NCBI GenBank assembly: GCA_029964075.1
Contig: CM057141.1
Coordinates: 2,728,001-2,792,000 of the forward strand
Length of the DNA: 64,000 bases
From: Patiria pectinifera
Taxonomy: Eukaryota > Echinodermata > Asteroidea > Valvatida > Asterinidae
Direction: 5' to 3'
Positions 58,101 through 64,000 of the stretch are shown here, in pieces; the stretch's first letter is position 1, and each line of letters starts with the position of its first letter. The notes under the pieces were generated by a model, which was not told the origin of the DNA, did not search any database, and saw nothing but the letters and a program-made list of their open reading frames with translations. Made by a program: the position numbers and the translations under genes.

Positions 58101-60753
58101 GGTCTCATATTTCTCATAAACTTCATTTACCTGTCTTTAACAATATAAATAATTTCCAGCGCCTTGAGTACCTAATTGTTGGCAGATAATATGTGCGCTA
58201 TATAGGACTCCGGCATTATAGTTATAATCAGAGTTGTAGTTCAATCAATAGTTGCCTACATGCAGTTTATGATATTCTTCATCTTGTTGATGGTATTTTC
58301 GGGCCCATTATAAAGATGTCGGGGAAAAAAACGAAAAAAAAACATGTACAAACATATTTGTGTTCTTCTAATGACAGGATGTAGCATAATTATCATACCG
58401 GTTAAAATGATCCCTCGGCCCTTTAAGTTTAGAAATTCACCAGCATTGCAGCCAATTATTATTCCACTTTCAGCCTATTTCTATATTAAATATGTCGGTA
58501 TCATGATCTCTTCCAGACTATTTGACGTTGGGGGTCAAAGGTCGGAGCGAAAGAAGTGGATACATTGTTTCGAAGACGTCACGGCAATCATCTTTTGCGT
58601 AGCACTAAGTGGGTATGACCAACGGTTGTTAGAAGATGACGCAACGGTAAGGCTTCAATTATTTTTAGTTCAAGGACTTCAACATTGTTCAGTTTTGCAA
58701 ACCTTTAATGTCCGTAATTATATTTACATTTTGCTTTCCTTGCTAAGCTGTCTTGTTGGAAGCGAATATAGATTGAGAACGGTGGCGTAACTAAAGGGTC
58801 GAATGGGAGGGGCATGTCCCCTCCCCCAAGGCCTTTGCCCTCCCCATCCGCTTGAGCCCCCCACCCATGGTTTATGTTGTTAAAGCTCATTACGTGCCTC
58901 CCACCTAGTGCCTCCGTAAATAGTACCCCACTTACACTACTGACATGAATATATTTTGCCACGTCGATGAACGTTTAAATTTTGTCACAAAGTTATTTTC
59001 AAGAAAGGAAGAATTAACTTGCACCTTGGTCATATTGTACTGTTACACCAAACTTTCCCAAGAGACTGTTCACATACCATTTTCAAGACAATGAAACTTA
59101 GTGATGCGTGACCAGAGGAATGCATCCACGATATCAATGGAAAGCTTACTGCCCCTAGTTTATGATAAAATCATAATAATGGTCATTGACGACATAGCTT
59201 GGCCATATTATCCCTGTGGTTGTGGGTTATTTTGGAGACGCCCTGTAGCACAATGTGATATCTGCATTCACTGAGTTTTGCCGTTTTCTCTTTCTCCGCG
59301 AAGAATCGGATGCACGAAAGCCTTAAACTGTTCGACTCAATCTGCAACAACAAGTGGTTCACCGACACCTCCATCATCCTCTTCCTTAATAAGAAAGACC
59401 TCTTCGAAGCCAAGATTGAGAAGTCGCCTCTCACCATTTGTTTCCCAGAGTACGAAGGTGGGGATCTAGAGAAAAATGAACTCACAGATCTTTATTTGTT
59501 ATTATATATAAGTGCTAAAATAGCGAGCATTTACAGGGATTATCATTTCACCAAGGCACACTCTTTAAATGTCCGTGTCAGATTGACCCGGAATATCAGG
59601 TCCATGTCAGATTGACACGGAATATAAGGTCCAGGTCAGATTGACCCGCAATCAGGTCATATTTGACCTGATACGTTTGCTGGTTAAAATGATACTCTTG
59701 ATCATTTCTTTTTCCGGGGCATTTTTTACCAGAAGACCTTGGCAAAAGTGTCATTTTGACCCAGAAAAGTGTCATTTTGATTAAGAAAAATAACAGGTCA
59801 AATATCCGATTCCAGGTCACATCTTACCCGGGACATTTAAAAGTACATTTTCTCATATAGCCTATGACTAGTTAAAATGCAGTTAAACGCCGTAAAACAT
59901 TTCAGTTGCGCACACTTTGGCTCACCTGTCTTGAAAGTTAGACTAAAATCTTCATTTTTGTCGCAAATTCCATCTTATAATCATTTTTGTCGCAGAAGAA
60001 GCCGTGAAATTGTCTTTGAAAAAGAAAAGGAAAAAATGTTTCTGGTTGAGTCTATAAAACAAAAATTCAAACTGTGATCCAATCCGATGGAAGTTTATGT
60101 GGAAATTAATGACAACTCTCAATTAGTTCAATTAGTTTCTGACATGTGTTTTCCCTATAAGAAAACTGCAAGTATAATCCCTCGATCTAACAAGGAAACC
60201 ATTCTCAGGCACTACCTATACTAGACCAAATGAAGAAAACGACAGCAAATGATTGCTATATAAATAATTAAAATTGAAATAGGAAATCTAAACTACTCAA
60301 AAGCTAGTTTTTCATCTAAACCTATTGACTCTGATTACTTGTTATTTCCTGACGGGAAGATTTTTTTTCTGAGCTCTTTAAATTTCTCATATTTCCTAAA
60401 TAGTTATACAAAATTGAGCAGTTTTCCCATTCATAAGTACAACTTTACTTTTGGACTTCACGTACAGAGATCAAACAAACAAAATGTTGAATTTAAGAAA
60501 GCTCTAAATGATGGACTTACCCAAACTGATTAAACTGATGTTATGCACTTTTTGTCGATCAACAGGTGAAAATGAGTATTCAGCCGCAGTGATGTACATC
60601 CAGACTCAATTTGAGGCCCTGAACAAGAGCAACAACAAGGAAATCTACACGCACATGACGTGCGCCACAGACACTACGAATATCCAGTTTGTGTTTGACG
60701 CAGTCACAGACACCATCATAGCAAACAACTTACGAGGATGTGGTTTGTACTGA
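37124..60753 (+). CDS. GNAO: Heterotrimeric G protein alpha subunit, G(o) class, complete spliced CDS (8 exons, 354 aa)
   Basis: GTP-binding subunit of the Gi/o family that couples receptors to effectors at the plasma membrane, mostly in neurons. Exons: 37124-37241, 37689-37731, 49988-50129, 53206-53366, 54707-54835, 58517-58646, 59304-59457, 60566-60753; 1065 nt, all GT/AG. The length equals vertebrate G-alpha-o exactly. Seen: MGC N-terminus for myristoylation and palmitoylation (G2, C3), P-loop GAGESGKS 40-47, switch [15 protein letters not shown] with R179 and T182, switch [14 protein letters not shown] with Q205, NKKD 270-273, TCATDT, and C-terminus [10 protein letters not shown] with the pertussis-toxin Cys351. 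The NLRGCGLY tail and [11 protein letters not shown] mark the o class. The helical domain (about 62-170) is much less conserved than the Ras-like domain. Exons 7-8 ([18 protein letters not shown]) resemble the vertebrate Go2/Gi-type version; no alternative second pair was seen in the window. Intron 2 spans 12.3 kb. Confidence 0.95.
39101..39535. repeat. Direct tandem duplication, 225-bp period
   Basis: From ATTGTAGTCAAAATGTG at 39101 the sequence repeats at 39326 with few changes, including CATTACACAGTAATCATATA and GAAACTGGAAGTAGAAATGG. High similarity suggests a recent event. Confidence 0.85.
41990..42365. repeat. Inverted copy of the GGTCGGCCGACC repeat
   Basis: Matches 27921-28276 on the opposite strand: AACGATGGTCGGCCGACC, ACAAGCCAGCTAGTCTGG, and TACAGCAAAAGCAAAAGAT at the far end. 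Confidence 0.65.
42375..42870. repeat. Interspersed repeat shared with 56230-56630
   Basis: Shared blocks in the same order: AGTAAATAGGCCC, GCCGTGAA, GGACTGCTTTTAGGGG, GATCATCTTTGGA, and AATGAAAGATGATGAAATA. No inverted ends were resolved. Confidence 0.7.
43656..44562. mobile_element. Harbinger-like DNA transposon remnant, 907 bp
   Basis: Ends GGGGCCATATTCATGAAACC and GGTTTCATGAATATGGCTC, with subterminal ACCAACTAGGCTTAGTAAG repeats. It carries a damaged Myb/SANT-like gene (44044-44385) and no transposase. The termini and the Myb-like protein fit PIF/Harbinger or ISL2EU elements. Confidence 0.75.
44044..44385 (+). pseudogene. Myb/SANT-like DNA-binding protein of a Harbinger element, broken
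   Basis: ATG at 44044 reads [18 protein letters not shown]; about position 44095 the frame shifts and continues [20 protein letters not shown] then [20 protein letters not shown] and the family-typical [12 protein letters not shown]. The YSQEDNYLL...NKEKK...TGGGKPP order matches the MADF/Myb-SANT-like protein that accompanies Harbinger transposases. One frameshift is evident; the central tryptophan region after KEKK is unclear. Confidence 0.65.
45783..46269. repeat. 487-bp foldback element
   Basis: Outer ends ATAGGTGTCCCAAAAACTG and GGGGGGCCCACCCTGTA; arms pair for most of their length (GGAGCATATTAATTATAC with ATAATTAATATGCTCC, and ACCCATTCCAATGGG with CCCATTGGAATGAGT). The TA-adjacent ends are mariner-like. 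It lies in G-alpha-o intron 2. Confidence 0.75.
46841..47165. repeat. Inverted partial copy of the TTAAAGGG MITE
   Basis: The opposite strand reads TTGTGCAACTTTCTACTCC and GACATCCCTTTTTGGTTA, matching 34290-34400 and 49420-49500. Confidence 0.65.
47853..48172. mobile_element. MITE related to 25652-25851
   Basis: Left GGTCCATTAATGGCGCTTGG then ACCAATCACAGCCGTAATG; right CAGCTGTGATTGGTC then GGGCTTAATGGATCGG. About 320 bp with GC-rich interior. Confidence 0.6.
49372..49861. mobile_element. TTAA-flanked MITE, complete copy
   Basis: Starts TTAAAGGGTCGTGAAATG and ends TTGCATAGGCCCTTTAA, 490 bp, with TTAA on both sides. It contains the CTCAGAGCGC-like, ATGTCATTTCAGGAAGACAC and GGTGAAATGGGACG blocks shared with three other partial copies. 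It ends 126 bp before G-alpha-o exon 3. Confidence 0.75.
50130..53205. other. G-alpha-o intron 3
   Basis: Mostly unremarkable AT-rich sequence apart from a foldback at 51640-51925. A 173-residue open frame at 51491-52012 runs through that foldback and has no recognisable similarity; I do not call it a gene. Confidence 0.5.
51640..51925. repeat. Foldback element, about 285 bp
   Basis: ATTTGGCTATAGGGCCATCG pairs with CGATGGCCCTATTGCCAAAT, and CGAAAACAATATTGG with the block around ATATTGTTTTCAAAG; arms of about 110-130 bp. Confidence 0.75.
53935..54175. repeat. Interspersed repeat with GACCCGG/CCGGGTC motifs
   Basis: Contains CACTTTTGCCAAGGTTTTTC, GTGCCATTTTGACCC and GATGCCGGGTCAATC; partly inverted relative to 59570-59830, which has CCTTGGCAAAAGTGTCATTT and a short tandem GTCAGATTGACCCGGAATAT. 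Confidence 0.5.
54405..54485 (+). repeat. tRNA-Leu-like sequence, probably a SINE head
   Basis: Acceptor strands GCTCGGT and ACCGAGT pair, D arm GGTCGAGTGGTAAGAC and T arm GTGGG-TTCGAGT-CCCAC are good. The anticodon stem is short with an 8-nt loop (ACTAGAAA) and no variable arm is clear, so I treat it as a tRNA pseudogene or SINE rather than a functional gene. Confidence 0.55.
56230..56630. repeat. Second copy of the repeat at 42375-42870
   Basis: Same block order: AGTAAATAGGCCC, GGAAGCCGTG, GGAGCGTAGGC, CAAAATGGCGATG, TTCAGGACTGCTTTTAGGGG and AATGAAAGATGATGAAATA. Confidence 0.7.
57745..57930. repeat. Copy of the repeat at 22400-22560
   Basis: Shares AACCTCGTCCCCA, CTTCCTGTATCCTGATT, GCAAGTAATGG and TTTTATCGTGTAC-like blocks in order. 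Confidence 0.6.
57930..58215 (+). repeat. SINE/LINE 3'-tail repeat
   Basis: Contains CTTCGGATGGGACGTAAA, GCACGTTAAAGAACCC, GTTTGCCCCGGTGTTTC, AGCGCCTTGAGTACC and a terminal GCGCTATATAGGACTCCGG. This is a common retroposon 3' module in marine invertebrates; the family name is not certain. Confidence 0.6.
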
Positions 60754-62260
60754 GGGCCCGTCTACAGACCCCTCGGTGTAGCTGTTTGCAGACACTGTAC
60801 ATAGATTATAAACATTTGGGCCTGTGAGAATATCTCGTCTGGTCCCATGCGTTCTGAAGATCAAGCCTATGTGCCGATACATATGACTCGTCTGGGAGCC
60901 GAATCTGTGACGTCATCAAGGCGGGAAACTTGTTGATGCTGATGCGTGGCGTTGGTGGCTGTATCTGAAATAGCGTGATGAATAAACGCCAGGGAGATTT
61001 GGTTGCGAGATCAGCTGTCGTCAAAAACAGAGTCTATGTAAATCTGGACAGTAAGTATGTTTATGGGTGGGTTAGTGTTAACCATGATTGAAGCATGGTG
61101 GAGGACATGCCAGTCAACAACAATGACGCTGTGACATACTGAACGCGCTGACATCTTTGTATTGATTTTTCCCGCCTTCGGTATCAAAAGTATGACTGTC
61201 TTAAAACCAAATATTAACATTGTGATCTGTGTATAGTAACTGACAATTTTCGTAATTTAATGAAGACTTTTCAATTCCAGTATGTACGTCTTGCATCCAC
61301 TACATTGTCATTTTGTTCATTGTATTTTTTTTTCGTTCATGGCATGTGTTACCGTCTTGTATAGTGTTTTACACAATGCAACCATGTACTTACTTCCCAA
61401 AAAAACAAAAGTCTGGGTCGTGGTTTATCCCAATTATGTATCGAGGTGTTTATGTTCAGTGTCAACTGTGCACAGCTGTGCTTTACAGCTGTGCCTTACC
61501 TCTTTCATGCATTTTGCCATTAATAGCAAGTCAATCGGGTGGAGCTGCGACACGGAGACTTTAAACCTTTTTGACAAAATTTCAGAAATGGCGTTATGAA
61601 GAAGAGAAAAAAGTATATATTTTGAAATGTCACGCCAAAACCAAAGTGTATAACACGATTGTTGACCAGATGACTCATGACGTAATAATGCTGACGAAGA
61701 TAAACATGAAGATTGCCTTTGGTCTCTGAGAACCACCGGGAACTGGAATTCATACCTATGACTATTATAAGATCCTAGAGGTGATCCGTTTACAGTATGG
61801 AATAATGTATATAAATCTTCTTGTTATTCTTTTCCATCTTGTGAAACCATCATTTTGATTGTTTGCGTCCCGTAAGATTTGAATAATGCATCTAATAAAC
61901 CATCGCGAAAGACAGCGACATTTAGAACTTCTTCCCGGGTAGGCCTACTTCAACTTTTCCTCAACTCAGGCGTATTTCATTGTAAGCATTAACCAGTCGA
62001 GCCGAGCTATATGTACATTGTATGCTTGCTCACGATCGGTGCAGAGTTCATATACATGTAGGTAGTGTAGCATATACAGCTAGGATAAGGCGTAGTAAGC
62101 ATAATGGCCACAACTATATCATGACAGAATTCATGTTGAACTCGTAATGCCTTTATGCTCGATTGTGTATGGTACCATTCCCTGGTACTCGCGAAGGTCG
62201 GAGTATCTGGCAACAGCACTGATTGAATTACTTGATACCTGTTGTCTCAACAGTAGCTTC
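60754..62260. other. 3' flank of G-alpha-o
   Basis: Probable 3' UTR, with AATAAA at 60981-60986, then AT-rich sequence. I see no conserved exon, and no alternative G-alpha-o exon 7/8 pair. Confidence 0.5.
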
Positions 62261-63528
62261 CAGTGTTGTATGTTTTGAGACCGGTCTCGAGACCAGTTTT
62301 GCTGGTCTCTGTCTCGGTACCCAATGGTCTCTGTCCCGGTACCCCAAGGTCTCGGTCTCGATACCCCATGGTCTCGGTCTCGGTACCCCATGGTCTCGGT
62401 CTCGGTACCCCCATGGTCTCGGTCTCGGTGCCCCATGGTATCGGTCTCGGTGCCCCATGGTCTCGGTACCCCATGGTCTGGGTCTCGGTATCCCCATGGT
62501 CTCGGTCTCGGTACCCCCATGGTCTCGGTCTCGGTACCCCATGGTCTCGGTCCGTTGGTCTCGATCTCTGACATTGAAGGTCTCGATATTTGCTGGTCTC
62601 GATATTGAGGCCACTAGTTTACAGCATATAGAATCACTAATACTAGAGACGACAAAAAGGGTCAGCAGGGTGTATTTTGATTCTCCTTCCTCTAAAATGT
62701 GAAATCAACTTACAACCATTCTTATGAACATTTAAAAATCTGAACTCGACAACAACATGTTGCTTGTCTTTATTAATCACACAAAGTCACTTATATGATC
62801 CATTAAGTTAAGTGGGCTCTTCTAATTAAACATGGCCATTATGAAATGCACTTGTTAAGACTCAACTTACATTGGCATGTAAATGGAAAATAACAAACAT
62901 GATTCGGGATAGGAGCCAAACCTATCAGCACACTAACCACGGACAAATTATATATGAATGATAATTACATGAACATTTTCAGAACAGTCTCATATCAAAG
63001 ACGAATTATTGTTAAATGTATGTTTTATTGAAGACTTCATATAACTGCATCACTTATGGTTACTTAAAAGTATAACTCTACGGTATCGGACTATATGTAT
63101 TAGACGTAGAGTGCATGTACATGCATATTGCAAATCACACTCTTCCTTTGCCAAAACACAGCCTGTACAAGTATGTCATTATGCAGGTATATATATTTTT
63201 CTTTTTACTTTGTTTTATGTAATTCGGTCTCGGTCTCGGTCTTGGACCATCAGGTCTCAGTCTTTGTCCCAAATTCAAGGTCTTGGTCTCGGTCTCGGAC
63301 CTCGAGGTCTCGGTCTCAGTTTCGGCCTCGGACCTCCAGGTCTCGGCCTCAGTCTCGGTCTCGGTCTCGGACCTCGAGGTCTCGGCCTCAGTCTCTGTCT
63401 CGGTCTCGGCCTCAGTCTCGGTCTCGGACCTCGAGGTCTCGGCCTCAGTCTCGGTCTCGGAATCGGACCTCGAGGTCTCGGCCTTGGTCTCGGTCTCGAA
63501 CTCAGTCCAGGTCTCGACTTCAACACTG
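62261..63528. mobile_element. Element with GGTCTCGG minisatellite arms and CAGTGTTG inverted ends
   Basis: Begins CAGTGTTGTATGTTTTGAG and ends CTCGACTTCAACACTG. Just inside are arrays: 62281-62610, about 22-bp units GGTCTCGGTCTCGGTACCCC, and 63225-63527, units like GGTCTCGGACCTCGAGGTCT. TAGCTTC occurs directly before the left end and seven bases after the right end, a possible imperfect target duplication. CAGTG-type ends are hAT-like. No transposase was found in the 0.6-kb interior. Confidence 0.55.
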
Positions 63529-64000
63529 GACTATATAGCTTCAGGGTCCGTCGGCATTTGTTTGTGTAAAATCAAGTGCGTACCAAGCAATATTATGCTG
63601 GGCGCTTAGGCCTAAAAGGTTCCGAGATAAGCAAACATTTTACTGAACAAATGTAAATAGCTCACTGAAAGACTATAACCTTGAGTTAATAATTCAATGC
63701 ATATAATTAGGGATGTATAGATGAGTCTTTCCATCCATCTTCGTATTGTAGCCCCTAAACAAAGTGACTTTCGACCGGCCATGTTGGCACTGTACTGAAC
63801 CGTCAAAAAATGTTAAAATAACCCTATCAGGACCGGGCACACTAACTCAAAATTAGAATATGTTGTGATTTTTATAATATTTTTAGAAATATTCCTTGGT
63901 AGCTTGGCGATCTGACAGGATAGAAAACACCTTTTGAGCTGGTATGCGCAAGCATACTGGAGATGTAATATATAGGCCTTCGAACCTACCATGGGTCATT
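63529..64000. other. AT-rich flank
   Basis: I see no gene, RNA or clear repeat in this stretch. Confidence 0.4.

Noticed and set aside
62131-63569. Long Arg/Pro- or Ser/Leu-rich open frames on both strands
   Set aside because: They are translations of the GGTCTCGG minisatellite; open frames in several phases are expected from such arrays.

Overview
This is animal nuclear DNA: AT-rich, intron-rich and densely packed with transposable-element debris. It carries four conserved genes, all readable as spliced coding sequences with consensus splice sites. The proteins are clearly metazoan but distant from vertebrate ones. ACATGTAC-type motifs, tRNA-derived SINEs and minisatellite-armed inverted-repeat elements like the sea urchin TU elements suggest a marine invertebrate deuterostome, most likely an echinoderm. 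That placement is inference.

Layout. (1) Minus strand, 506-8811: neuroguidin (NGDN/Lcp5 family), 11 coding exons, 304 aa. (2) 8.8-14.2 kb: gap between NGDN and the divergently transcribed EMC4. It holds an element with inverted minisatellite arms that encloses a Penelope-like retroelement remnant with a textbook hammerhead ribozyme, then a LINE fragment split by other insertions. (3) Plus strand, 14253-20035: EMC4, 5 exons, 177 aa. (4) 20.0-23.9 kb: repeat-rich gap with foldback and minisatellite-armed elements. (5) Plus strand, 23918-30610: RPP40, 8 exons, 383 aa. (6) 30.6-37.1 kb: MITEs, a hAT MITE with a perfect 8-bp target duplication, and a palindromic minisatellite. (7) Plus strand, 37124-60753: G protein alpha-o subunit, 8 coding exons, 354 aa, with a 12.3-kb second intron. 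(8) 60.8-64 kb: 3' flank with a GGTCTC-rich minisatellite element.

The four genes do not form a pathway. NGDN acts in small-subunit ribosome assembly, EMC4 in ER membrane protein insertion, RPP40 in RNase P/MRP, and G-alpha-o in receptor signalling. The most unusual material is non-coding: the hammerhead, at least four elements of like architecture but different repeat unit, a TTAA-flanked MITE family whose termini read as telomeric repeats, and several very long palindromes inside introns.
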